From the NCBI RefSeq assembly GCF_025499425.1, contig NZ_JAIMCB010000009.1, forward strand, positions 176,030 to 240,029: a stretch of 64,000 bases of DNA, written 5' to 3'. Positions 43,359 to 51,974 of the stretch are shown in pieces. The notes under the pieces are model-generated. The model was not told where the DNA came from and did not search any database. It was given only the letters and a program-made list of their open reading frames with translations. Position 1 is the stretch's first letter, and every line of letters starts with the position of its first letter. Origin of the DNA: Acidiferrimicrobium sp. IK. GTDB lineage: Bacteria > Actinomycetota > Acidimicrobiia > Acidimicrobiales > Palsa-688. Made by a program: the position numbers and the translations under genes.

Positions 43359-44002
43359 CCAGGCCTACGGCGACAACACCGCCCCCATCTGGTGAGGCAC
43401 CCCCCCGTCGCGCTGACCGCCGCAGGGCCAAGCGGATAGACGACATCCTGAGGGTCGCCGCGAGCCATCTCGCGGAACGGGGCTACGCGGCGACCAGCCT
43501 CGACGAGATTGCGGAGACACTTGACGTATCAAAGGCCTCGCTCTATCACTACTTCCCCAGCAAAGAGGACCTGGTCCTCGCCTGCTTGGAGCGCACAGCA
43601 AGCAGCACCTTTGAGCGCCTAGCAGCTGTGGCCGAAAGTTCGCTGCCTCCTCGTCAGCACCTGCGGGCCCTGATACGCACGCAGGTGGTCATACTGGTCC
43701 GGGACGAGCCGGCTGGTGCCTCCCTGTTTCTGCACGATCTCGGTCTGCCACAAACTGCACGGGATCGTCTTCGCGCCTTCGTCGACCACCACGACGAGAT
43801 CTTCAAATCCATCATAGACAAGGGCATCCGCCGGGGTGAGTTCCATGTTTCGAAGCCACCGGTCGCACGCCTCTTGATGCACGGGGCCATCAACTTCATC
43901 CCCTCCTGGTTCCACCAGAGTGAGCTAACCCCGCCAGAGGAATTTGCCGACGTTGTCGCTGACACATTGCTGCAGCTCTTTATCGACAACAACACCCCAT
44001 GA
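43355..44002 (+). CDS. TetR-family regulator
   Basis: 215 residues from ATG 43,355, overlapping the DUF35 stop. HTH at about residues 28-75 (DDILRVAASHLAERGYAATS, IAETLDVSKASLYHYFPSK), followed by the C-terminal HRWY-like element NFIPSWFHQSELTPPEEFAD, typical of KstR2-like acyl-CoA-sensing repressors. It sits inside the operon, so it likely regulates both divergent operons and responds to a CoA ester. Confidence 0.8.
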   Translation: MTRPTATTPPPSGEAPPRRADRRRAKRIDDILRVAASHLAERGYAATSLDEIAETLDVSKASLYHYFPSKEDLVLACLERTASSTFERLAAVAESSLPPRQHLRALIRTQVVILVRDEPAGASLFLHDLGLPQTARDRLRAFVDHHDEIFKSIIDKGIRRGEFHVSKPPVARLLMHGAINFIPSWFHQSELTPPEEFADVVADTLLQLFIDNNTP

Positions 44003-45027
44003 AGCTTGGCATCTACCTCTTCGGTGACACGATGTCGATCGGTGAGATCGGCACGCTAGCCGCTCAGGCCGAGGCGGCGGGCTTCGAGTCTGTCTGGGCG
44101 GGCGAATACTGGCACAGCGGATTTCAGGCAGCCGCTGCGATCGCCCGCGCGACCTCAAAGGTCCGTGTTGGAACCGGCGTGGTGCAAGCGTTCGTCCGCA
44201 CTCCGCTCACCACCGCCATCGAAGCACTCGACCTCGACGATGTTGCCGGAGGCCGCCTGATCCTCGGGCTCGGCTCTCAGGTGCGGCGCTACGTCGAACG
44301 CCTACATGGCATTGACTATGGCAAGCCCGTACCCCGCATGCGCGAGTACCTGAACGCCCTCCGGTCTCTGTCCACCCTTTCGACCGGCGGATCGCCAGTC
44401 ATGCCACACGGCGACTACTACCACTTCGACCTAACCGGATTCGTCCGCCCCACACCCGCACCCCGCGAATCGATTCCTCTCTATCTCTCAGCGGTACGTC
44501 CGGGCATGACCCGACTCGCGGGAGAGATCGCCGACGGGATCATCGGACACCCGATGTCCTCCGACCAGGACCTCGACGCGTACGAAAGATGGATCCGAGA
44601 AGGCGCCAACCGAGCCGGCCGGAACGTGTCAGAGATCGAGCACGTCCAGTTCGTCATCTGTGCCGTCGCCGACGACGCCGCCCAAGCACGCCACGAGGCC
44701 GCCCAACAAATAGCCCTGTACGCGGCAACACAGACCTATGCATACCGGCTTGAGCAGCTGGGCTTCGAACGGGAACGGCACGCCATCCGCTCCGCATACG
44801 AAGCTCGCGATCTGGCAGCGATGGCCTCAGCCGTAAGCGACCGCGTTCTCGATGCCTTCGCTCTCGCTGGCACCCCCGAAGACGTGATACACAGGCTATC
44901 GGAGCGCGTTCGTCCCAGCCACACGACGGTCCTCGCGCCACCCACATACGGCCTAAGCGCCACGCGCGCCTCGGAGATAACGCAACTACTCATCACGACT
45001 CTTCTCCGGGCGGGATGGACTCGATAA
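43999..45027 (+). CDS. luciferase-like monooxygenase family protein (F420- or FMN-dependent)
   Basis: 342 residues from ATG 43,999 (ATGA overlap with the TetR gene). A TIM-barrel protein of the LLM class: MKLGIYLFGDTMSIGEIGTL, AAQAEAAGFESVWAGEYWHS, RVGTGVVQAFVRTPLTTAIE, GRLILGLGSQVRRYVERLHG and IPLYLSAVRPGMTRLAGEIAD. In actinobacteria such proteins mostly use F420 for hydride transfer, although some are FMNH2 monooxygenases. Position suggests that it oxidises or reduces an intermediate of the Ltp2-like pathway. Confidence 0.75.
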   Translation: MKLGIYLFGDTMSIGEIGTLAAQAEAAGFESVWAGEYWHSGFQAAAAIARATSKVRVGTGVVQAFVRTPLTTAIEALDLDDVAGGRLILGLGSQVRRYVERLHGIDYGKPVPRMREYLNALRSLSTLSTGGSPVMPHGDYYHFDLTGFVRPTPAPRESIPLYLSAVRPGMTRLAGEIADGIIGHPMSSDQDLDAYERWIREGANRAGRNVSEIEHVQFVICAVADDAAQARHEAAQQIALYAATQTYAYRLEQLGFERERHAIRSAYEARDLAAMASAVSDRVLDAFALAGTPEDVIHRLSERVRPSHTTVLAPPTYGLSATRASEITQLLITTLLRAGWTR

Positions 45028-45290
45028 CCCGCGGCCTGGTCAGGCCCGAACGGGCGAACCCCAGCCGCGTCGCCACCGGCACAGTGCGAGGACGCAAACT
45101 ATCCCAGAACATGAATGGTACGGAGCGAGCTTCAGTATCGGGTCCGTGTCAAGACCCCCTACTGTCCAGCTGGGCAGCCTCCACCCCAGCAACCCCGCCT
45201 CACGATCGCTTCGCTCGTTGCGTCCGGGGACTCACGCCCACGGATGCGTCAATAGAAACGCTTTCTCGGCCGGCGGTGTCGTGTTGCCGG
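45028..45290. other. intergenic between convergent operons
   Basis: About 260 bases after the monooxygenase and before the end of the hydratase on the other strand. I see no gene and no clear terminator. Confidence 0.5.
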
Positions 45291-46079
45291 TCACCGGCCC
45301 TGCCATTGTGGTGCACGCTTTTCTCGAAAAGCTCGCGGACCCTCCTGTGCGTCGGCACTCAGGTAGACCGGCTCCCAGATTCGGTCCGCCTCGTCTAGCG
45401 CATCGTGCCAGCCGCGATCAGCCGACGCGTAGACCATCGCCTTGGATGCAGCGACGGAGAGCGGGGCATTGACTGCTATCCGTTCGCCCATCTCCTGAGC
45501 GGCTTCGCGCAGATGCTCGGCCGGCACAACCTCGTTGACGAGGCCGACTTCGCGGGCCCTCGTGGCATCGATAGGGTCGCCGGTCAGAAGCAACTGCATT
45601 GCCACACGCGGCGGAATCATCCAGGGCAACGGTGCCGCCCACGGGGATCCGCGACCAACTTTGACCTCTGTCACCGCGAAGCGGGCATGGTCTGCTGCGA
45701 CGACCAAGTCGCACATCTGCGCCAGGAGGAAGCCACCGGCGTAGGCCACGCCGTTCACGGCTGCGATCGTCGGCTTGTTCACAGCAACCGTCCGACCGAA
45801 GTACGGAATGAAGTCGCGTGGTGGCAGGGCCAAGCGTTGCTGCGCCATCTCCTTCAGGTCACCTCCTGCGCAGAAGGCAGCGTCACCCGTTCCGGTGAGT
45901 ATCAGGACCTTGGCCTCCGTATCGGCGTTGAAGCGTTCGACGGCCTGGAACAGTCCGGCGCGAACCGCTGCGTTGATAGCGTTCCGTGCTTCTGGTCTGT
46001 TGAGTCTCACCCAGGCGACATCGTTGACGACCTCATAGGTGACCGCGTCGGTGGCAGTTTTCATCTGTTTCATCCGCAC
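45291..46079 (-). CDS. enoyl-CoA hydratase, AtuE-like by position
   Basis: 262 residues from ATG 46,079. Crotonase features: FCAGGDLKEMAQQRL, VNGVAYAGGFLLAQMCDLVV, and RFAVTEVKVGRGSPWAAPLP (Glu retained), with EGPRAFREKRAPQWQGR at the end. In an atu-type pathway this enzyme hydrates the carboxylated enoyl-CoA (isohexenylglutaconyl-CoA in Pseudomonas). It is the last gene of the long minus-strand operon, directly after the acyl-CoA dehydrogenase. Confidence 0.78.
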   Translation of the reverse strand: MRMKQMKTATDAVTYEVVNDVAWVRLNRPEARNAINAAVRAGLFQAVERFNADTEAKVLILTGTGDAAFCAGGDLKEMAQQRLALPPRDFIPYFGRTVAVNKPTIAAVNGVAYAGGFLLAQMCDLVVAADHARFAVTEVKVGRGSPWAAPLPWMIPPRVAMQLLLTGDPIDATRAREVGLVNEVVPAEHLREAAQEMGERIAVNAPLSVAASKAMVYASADRGWHDALDEADRIWEPVYLSADAQEGPRAFREKRAPQWQGR

Positions 46080-46082
46080 TCC

Positions 46083-47237
46083 TCAGTAAGAACTCGGCAG
46101 GCCGAGGCTGTGCCGGGCGACGTAGTTGAGGATCATCTCGCGACTGATCGGCGCCGTCCGCATAAGCCTCATCGGTCCCCACAGGGTGGCCAGGCCGTAC
46201 TCGGTAGATAGCCCATTGCCACCGTGGGTCTGGATGGCTTGGTCGAGGGCGGCTATCCCCGCCTCGGCGGCCGCGAACTTCGCCATGTTCGCGGCCTCCC
46301 CAGCAAGGGGATCTCTCTCATCGTGCAACCACGCGGCACGCTGCGTCATTAGCCGGGCGAGGTCGACGTTGATCCTCGCATGCGCAAGAGGATGCGCTAC
46401 GCCTTGGTGTGTGCCGATGGGAACACCCCAGACCTGGCGCACACGGGCGTAGTCGGCGGCCTTCTCGAGAGCGTATCGGGCGATGCCGTTGCCGACGGCG
46501 GCACCCATGATGCGTTCGGGATTGAGACCTTGGAAGAGCTGGCGTAGGCCGTCACCCTCGGTGCCAATCAGGTTCTCTGTAGGGACCCGGACATCGTCGA
46601 AGAACAGCGTGAACTGTTTCTCCGGCGCGGTCATCTCAACCGGGATCACTGTCTTTGACAGGCCTGGGGCGTCCGTGGGAACCACGATGAGGCTCAGTTG
46701 ACCACGTCCCGCATGGTCGGTGCCGGTCCGGGTCACGACGAGGATGGCGTCGGCCTCGTCGACACCAGAGATGTAGTACTTGGTTCCGCGAAGCACATAG
46801 TCGCCGCCATCGCGGGTGGCGGTGGTCGCCAGGTTGTGTGAGTTCGAGCCGGCGTCCGGCTCGGTGATAGCGAAGGACATGATCGACTCTCCGCTGATGA
46901 TGCTCCGCAGCCAGCGCTCTCGCTGCTCCTTGCCGCCGAAAGTCTGGATAATGGAGCCACAAATGGCAGGGGAGACCACCAGCATGAGCAGCGGACAGCC
47001 AGCGGCTGCCAACTCCTCGGCCACGATCTGCAACTCGTAGACCCCGGCACCGCCACCCCCGTACTCCTCTGCCAGGTTCACTCCCAGGAAGCCGTACTTT
47101 CCTGCCATCTGCCAGAGTGCGGTGCTCTTGCCACCAGACTTCGCCGTCTCGACGAAGTACTCGTGGCCAAACGATCGCCCGAGCTTACCGACCGCCCCAC
47201 GCAGCGCCTGCTGCTCTTCAGTTTCGTGAAACTCCAC
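46083..47237 (-). CDS. acyl-CoA dehydrogenase, AtuD-like by position
   Basis: 384 residues from ATG 47,237. Features: MSFAITEPDAGSNSHNLATT, RGTKYYISGVDEADAILVVT, VWGVPIGTHQGVAHPLAHAR, QAIQTHGGNGLSTEYGLATL and a C-terminus (ISREMILNYVARHSLGLPSSY) parallel to that of the dehydrogenase at 36,657. Both lack the standard YEGT segment and belong to one subfamily. In a terpene-type route it would desaturate the branched acyl-CoA before carboxylation. It begins 48 bases after the carboxylase alpha stop. Confidence 0.8.
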   Translation of the reverse strand: MEFHETEEQQALRGAVGKLGRSFGHEYFVETAKSGGKSTALWQMAGKYGFLGVNLAEEYGGGGAGVYELQIVAEELAAAGCPLLMLVVSPAICGSIIQTFGGKEQRERWLRSIISGESIMSFAITEPDAGSNSHNLATTATRDGGDYVLRGTKYYISGVDEADAILVVTRTGTDHAGRGQLSLIVVPTDAPGLSKTVIPVEMTAPEKQFTLFFDDVRVPTENLIGTEGDGLRQLFQGLNPERIMGAAVGNGIARYALEKAADYARVRQVWGVPIGTHQGVAHPLAHARINVDLARLMTQRAAWLHDERDPLAGEAANMAKFAAAEAGIAALDQAIQTHGGNGLSTEYGLATLWGPMRLMRTAPISREMILNYVARHSLGLPSSY

Positions 47238-47285
47238 CTGTCATCTCCTTACCGAAGTCCAAATCCCGAACGCTCAAAATGCTCA

Positions 47286-49307
47286 TCAGTACCGAGACAA
47301 GGGTCTCCCCTCGTCCTCCTGCTCGAGAACCACCAGAACCTCACCGTCGCGGACTGCTGCTCCCTGATTAACCGCGACCTCCCGGACCAGACCTGGGTAG
47401 GGGCTCGTTACTGTGTGCTCCATCTTCATGGCTTCCAAGATGAGCAGTGGCTGACCGGCAATGACCTCCTCGCCAACTTCAACCAGGACGCGTACGACGC
47501 TGCCCGGCATGGGGGCCGTGAGCGAGCCGCCTGGTTCGGCCGCGCTCGGCGCCCCGAATCGCGGCTCCCGGATCAGCTTGGTGTAGCCGAGCCGACTGTC
47601 CACATGGACAACGCAAGAGGCGGCTGCCTCTCCCGAGATGGTGACTTCAAAGGCGGTGCGCACACCGTCGATTTCGAGGATCACCCGTTCGGGGGCCAGC
47701 GTTCGGAGGAGCAGCTCTGGAAAGTCCTCGTTGTTCACGCGCGCGAGAACGGTGCCATGAGCGAGCACATAGTCAACCCGGTATTGGGCTTCAGCCACCT
47801 GGAAGGTGACGTTCTGCATCTGGGAGGCGTTGTTCCGCCATGCCGCGGGAACTGTCTGCTGTACCGACGCATTAGCTCGCTTCTGAGCGAGAAGAGCCAG
47901 GCTGGCAGCCACCGCATGTAACTGCTCTGCTTCCGGCTCGGCCAACGGCTTGCCGAGTTCTGCAGGCGGATGGCGGACTAGAAATCCCGTATCGGTATCG
48001 CCGGCCAGAAACTCTGGGTGCCGGAGGATCCGAACCAGGAGGTCCCGGTTGGTCACCAGCCCGTGGATCCGGGCGCCTGCGAGCACCGTGCTGAGCTTGC
48101 GGATCGCTTCGGCGCGGTTAGGCGCCCAGGAGATCACCTTTGCCACCATGGGGTCGTAGTACTGGCTGATCGATGATCCGGATTCCACGCCGCTGTCGAT
48201 GCGTACTCCTGGCACCGTGTCGAAGTCGAACGTCTCGAGTGTCCCGGTCTGGGGCAGAAACTGCTCCACCGGGTTCTCGGCGTAGAGCCTCGCCTCCACG
48301 GCATGACCGGTGATCACTGCCTCCGAAACCTCGGCGGGAACCGGCTCTCCCATGGCGACCAACAGTTGTTGCCGGACCAGATCGATGCCGGTGACGAGCT
48401 CAGTGACCGGGTGCTCGACCTGCAGCCGCGTGTTCATCTCGAGGAAGTAGTAGTGGCCGTCAGTGTCCATCACGAATTCCACGGTCCCCGCACCCACGTA
48501 GCCAACGGCTCGCGCGGCCGACACTGCGGCATTGCCCATCCGCTCGCGCAGTGCGTCGTCGACTGCAGGTGAGGGGCTCTCCTCGATGATCTTCTGGTAT
48601 CGACGCTGGATCGAACATTCCCGTTCAAACAGAGCGACCACGCTGCCATGAGAGTCCGCCAGTACCTGGATCTCGACGTGGCGAGGCTGGACAACCAGTC
48701 GCTCAAGGAACACGGTCGCGTCGCTGAAGGCCGCTGCAGCCTCGCGCTTGGCGCCCGTCACAGCATCGAACAACCCATGTCCGTCGAGCACCTGACGCAT
48801 GCCTCGCCCCCCACCACCGGACGACGCCTTAACCAACAACGGGTAGCCGATATCTTCTGCGACCCTTCGGAGCTTGTCCTCTTCGAGGTCGGACACGTCA
48901 GTCCACGGCAGGGTCGGGACGCCGGCGGCCGACATCATCGTCTTGGCGGTGAGCTTGGATCCCATCGCCTCGATCGCCTCCGCGGGCGGACCAACGAACG
49001 TCAGCTCTTTGTCGGTGCAGGCACGAGCAAAGGCGGCGTTCTCTGAGAGAAATCCGTACCCTGGATGAACGGAGTCCGCGCCCACAGCGATGGCGGCAGT
49101 CACCAGGAGGTCGGGGTTCAGGTAGGTCTCCGCCGGTGTCACGCCGGGCAACCGCACGGCTACATCCGCCTCTGAAGCGTGCAGTGCGTCCGCATCGGCG
49201 TCGGAGTAGACCGCGGCCGTGGCAATGCCCATCTCACGACAGGTGCGGAAGATTCGCCGCGCAATCTCCCCCCGGTTTGCGACCAGCAGCATCTTCATGG
49301 AAGTCAT
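47286..49307 (-). CDS. acyl-CoA carboxylase alpha subunit: biotin carboxylase plus biotin carrier domain (MCC/GCC type, AtuF-like)
   Basis: 673 residues from ATG 49,307; MKMLLVANRGEIARRIF starts three codons later. Biotin carboxylase at about 5-450 with the ATP-grasp loop [34 protein letters not shown] and EMNTRLQVEHPVTEL. A middle BT domain at about 460-590 is followed by the biotinyl domain at about 600-673 with EAMKMEH, biotin on Lys628. It carboxylates its own biotin with ATP and bicarbonate. The beta subunit is encoded seven bases upstream, forming the usual alpha6beta6 enzyme for 3-methylcrotonyl- or geranyl-CoA. Confidence 0.85.
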   Translation of the reverse strand: MTSMKMLLVANRGEIARRIFRTCREMGIATAAVYSDADADALHASEADVAVRLPGVTPAETYLNPDLLVTAAIAVGADSVHPGYGFLSENAAFARACTDKELTFVGPPAEAIEAMGSKLTAKTMMSAAGVPTLPWTDVSDLEEDKLRRVAEDIGYPLLVKASSGGGGRGMRQVLDGHGLFDAVTGAKREAAAAFSDATVFLERLVVQPRHVEIQVLADSHGSVVALFERECSIQRRYQKIIEESPSPAVDDALRERMGNAAVSAARAVGYVGAGTVEFVMDTDGHYYFLEMNTRLQVEHPVTELVTGIDLVRQQLLVAMGEPVPAEVSEAVITGHAVEARLYAENPVEQFLPQTGTLETFDFDTVPGVRIDSGVESGSSISQYYDPMVAKVISWAPNRAEAIRKLSTVLAGARIHGLVTNRDLLVRILRHPEFLAGDTDTGFLVRHPPAELGKPLAEPEAEQLHAVAASLALLAQKRANASVQQTVPAAWRNNASQMQNVTFQVAEAQYRVDYVLAHGTVLARVNNEDFPELLLRTLAPERVILEIDGVRTAFEVTISGEAAASCVVHVDSRLGYTKLIREPRFGAPSAAEPGGSLTAPMPGSVVRVLVEVGEEVIAGQPLLILEAMKMEHTVTSPYPGLVREVAVNQGAAVRDGEVLVVLEQEDEGRPLSRY

Positions 49308-49314
49308 GGCTCTC

Positions 49315-50913
49315 TCACATCCTGAAGACACCGTAGCCGCGCTGACCACGGATTTCGGCATTGTGGACGACGGAAAGGCATATGCCGAGAACGGTCCGGG
49401 TGTCGCGCGGATCAATGATCGCGTCGTCGTACACCCTTGAGCTGTTGGCCAACGCAGTCTCCTCACGCTCGATCTGGGCCTGCACTGCCTCGCGCATTCG
49501 CGTGTCCGCCTTCTCATCGAACGGAACGCCCCTGTCGGCAGCGGACTGCTTAGCTACGATCGACATCACGCCGGCTAGCTGCTGGGGCCCCATGACCGCA
49601 GTCTTGGAGTTGGCCCAGGAAAAAAGGAAGCGAGGGCCGAAGGCACGACCACACATTCCGTAGTTGCCTGCACCGTATGAGACGCCGATGTTGACGGTGA
49701 GATGCGGCACTCGACTGTTGGTGACCGCATTGATCATTTTGGCTCCGTCCTTGATGATTCCGTTCTGCTCGTAGGTCTTGCCCACCATGTAGCCCGTCGT
49801 GTTCTGCAGGAACAGCAGAGGTGTATCAACCTGGTTAGCCAACTGTATGAACTGGGCTGCCTTCTCGGCCTCCTCGCTCAGGAGCACGCCTCGGGCGTTG
49901 GCCAGCACGCCCAGCGGGTACCCGTGGAGGGAAGCCCAGCCGGTCACGAGGGAGCTGCCATAGAGGGGTTTGAACTCATCGAACCGCGAGCCGTCAACAA
50001 TTCTGGCGACCACGTCACGCGGATCAAACGGCACCTTTGGCTCGTACGAGGGAATGCCCAGGAGCTGTTCTGCGGGGTAGAGCGGCTCGTCGGGTGGTTC
50101 GCTGGGCCCCGGTCCCAACTTGCGCCAGTTTAACCGTCGCACAATCTCCCTGCCGATACGAATTGCATCTACCTCATTCTCCGCAAGATAGTCGGCGAGG
50201 CCGGAGGTCCGGGCGTGCATCTCCGCTCCGCCGAGCGACTCGTCGTCGGACTCTTCTCCCGTAGCCATCTTGACCAGTGGCGGCCCCCCGAGGAAGACTT
50301 TTGATTGCCCGCGCACCATGACCACGTAATCGGACATCCCTGGCATGTAGGCACCGCCGGCAGTTGCATTACCGAAGACCAAGGCAATCGTGGGTAGGCC
50401 GGCCGCGGAGTGATCGGTCAGGTCGCGGAACATGCGACCGCCCGGAATAGCCACCTCCGCCTGCGTCGGAAGGTCCGCGCCTCCCGACTCCACGAGTGTC
50501 ATGAGGGGCAGCCGGTTCTCCTTCGCAATTTCCATCGCCCGTGAGACCTTCTTGAAGCTGTGCGGATTCAACGTGCCGCCCCGCACCGTCGGATCGTGTG
50601 CGATCACCATGACCTCCACGCCCTCGATGACTCCAATGCCTGTCACCAGGCTGGCTCCCACCGTGAACTCACTGTGCCATCCGACGAAAGGCATGAGCTC
50701 CAGGAAGGCCGAGTCCTCATCGAGCAGAAGCTCGATGCGTTCGCGCGCCAGCATCTTTCCGCGTGCGCGATGTCGCGCTACAGACTTTTCGCCGCCGCCG
50801 GCAAGCGTCGCAGTGAGGACCGCGTCGAGCTCTGCCAGTTTTTGGATGAGGTGTTGCCTGTTTTCCTGAAATGCGCTGGACGAGGCATCCACGCGATCTG
50901 GCACTACCTGCAT
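49315..50913 (-). CDS. acyl-CoA carboxylase beta (carboxyltransferase) subunit, MCC/GCC type, AtuC-like
   Basis: 532 residues from ATG 50,913. N-terminal crotonase-fold half with RGKMLARERIELLLDEDS, AHDPTVRGGTLNPHSFKK, LVESGGADLPTQAE and NATAGGAYMPGMSDYVVMV; C-terminal half with LLFLQNTTGYMVGKTYEQNG, NIGVSYGAGNYGMCGRAF and FLFSWANSKTAVMGPQQLAG. The ending GYGVFRM is that of methylcrotonyl/geranyl-CoA carboxylases rather than propionyl-CoA carboxylases. It moves CO2 from biotin to the gamma carbon of a 3-methyl-2-enoyl-CoA. AtuA-type genes upstream favour a terpenoid-like substrate over leucine breakdown. Confidence 0.85.
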   Translation of the reverse strand: MQVVPDRVDASSSAFQENRQHLIQKLAELDAVLTATLAGGGEKSVARHRARGKMLARERIELLLDEDSAFLELMPFVGWHSEFTVGASLVTGIGVIEGVEVMVIAHDPTVRGGTLNPHSFKKVSRAMEIAKENRLPLMTLVESGGADLPTQAEVAIPGGRMFRDLTDHSAAGLPTIALVFGNATAGGAYMPGMSDYVVMVRGQSKVFLGGPPLVKMATGEESDDESLGGAEMHARTSGLADYLAENEVDAIRIGREIVRRLNWRKLGPGPSEPPDEPLYPAEQLLGIPSYEPKVPFDPRDVVARIVDGSRFDEFKPLYGSSLVTGWASLHGYPLGVLANARGVLLSEEAEKAAQFIQLANQVDTPLLFLQNTTGYMVGKTYEQNGIIKDGAKMINAVTNSRVPHLTVNIGVSYGAGNYGMCGRAFGPRFLFSWANSKTAVMGPQQLAGVMSIVAKQSAADRGVPFDEKADTRMREAVQAQIEREETALANSSRVYDDAIIDPRDTRTVLGICLSVVHNAEIRGQRGYGVFRM

Positions 50914-50924
50914 ATCCCCTCATC

Positions 50925-51578
50925 TCATCTGAATGCAACTTGGCGCGCTAGATCGCTGCGGATCACCGCCGCCTCCTGCAATTGGTCGCTATTGAGAACA
51001 CCCGTCAAGAGGATCGCCATAATGTCGTCGACCATCCGATCGAGGGAGATCCTTCCGTCGGGCTCGTACCACTGCGGAAGCGAGTTGAGTCCCCCGAAGA
51101 TGAACTTGACTACGGGTCGCAGTGGCACGTCCCGGAACTGACCAGCCTCAATACCAGCCTTTAGGATCGACATCAGGACGTCCTCGTAATGTCCCCGAGC
51201 CTCGGCGAGCCCGCGCGGGGCCGACCTGGACATCAGCACCGCACTGTTCTGAGCCAATGCCTTACCTGCCACCGTGTTCACCACACGGCTCACGTGCGTA
51301 TGGACGAAAGTTCGCAAACGCTCGGAGGGCTCGCCCTGTCCGACCTCGATCGGCTGGGTCTCGATCGCGTCGGTCAGCAACTCAGCAAGCAGGTCGCTCT
51401 TAGATGACACGTAGTAGTAGAGACTGGGCTTCGAAAGCCCGACCCGCTCGCCAATTCGCCGCAAACTCGCCTCGTGGTAACCACAGGTGGCCAATTCCTC
51501 CGCGGCCGCGGCGAGGATCTCCTTCCGCCGGCGGGCTTGCCGTAGCGCCTTGCGTTTCCCACTTGCATCCTCAGTCAC
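50925..51578 (-). CDS. TetR-family regulator, AtuR-like by position
   Basis: 217 residues from GTG 51,578; the open frame continues upstream to 51,644. HTH at about residues 14-60 (RRKEILAAAAEELATCGYHE, RRIGERVGLSKPSLYYYVSS). The C-terminal end SLPQWYEPDGRISLDRMVDD is again of the acyl-CoA-sensing type. It ends 11 bases before the carboxylase beta start, inside the operon, and probably represses it until a pathway CoA ester accumulates. Confidence 0.8.
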   Translation of the reverse strand: MTEDASGKRKALRQARRRKEILAAAAEELATCGYHEASLRRIGERVGLSKPSLYYYVSSKSDLLAELLTDAIETQPIEVGQGEPSERLRTFVHTHVSRVVNTVAGKALAQNSAVLMSRSAPRGLAEARGHYEDVLMSILKAGIEAGQFRDVPLRPVVKFIFGGLNSLPQWYEPDGRISLDRMVDDIMAILLTGVLNSDQLQEAAVIRSDLARQVAFR

Positions 51579-51668
51579 GCTACGACTCCCTCCGCTGGGC
51601 GATTGCACATGCCCGTCCACCCTCCTGATGTCCCGGACCACCAACCCAGCATTTGAGCGCCCAGCCGT

Positions 51669-51974
51669 TCAGGCATCGATCTCCATCAGTAGTAGCGCCT
51701 CACCCATTGCCTTCCCTTGAGCGTCCACCCGCAGCGAAGCCGTCCCTCCTCCGCCGAGCGCAGACTCCAGAACGAAATTGAGCGCCCCGAGGTTCGGCAG
51801 TTCGTACCGCCGAACCTCGCCGAGGCAGATACCCGCAAAGTGCTCCGCCACGCGATCGGCGGTCACCTCTCGCTCGAGCAGCGCATAATGCGAGCGATCT
51901 CGTGCGATGAGGCCAATATTGACGGAGTCGCCCTTGTCTCCGGACTTAGCATGTGCGATGTCGATAAGTCTCAT
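51669..51974 (-). CDS. AtuA-like ferredoxin-fold domain as a separate protein
   Basis: 101 residues from ATG 51,974 in an ATGA overlap with the AtuA gene. IAHAKSGDKGDSVNIGLIAR is the signature of the small C-terminal domain of AtuA proteins; RYELPNLGALNFVLESALGG follows as usual. In Pseudomonas AtuA both domains are on one chain; here they are split and presumably form a complex. Confidence 0.78.
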   Translation of the reverse strand: MRLIDIAHAKSGDKGDSVNIGLIARDRSHYALLEREVTADRVAEHFAGICLGEVRRYELPNLGALNFVLESALGGGGTASLRVDAQGKAMGEALLLMEIDA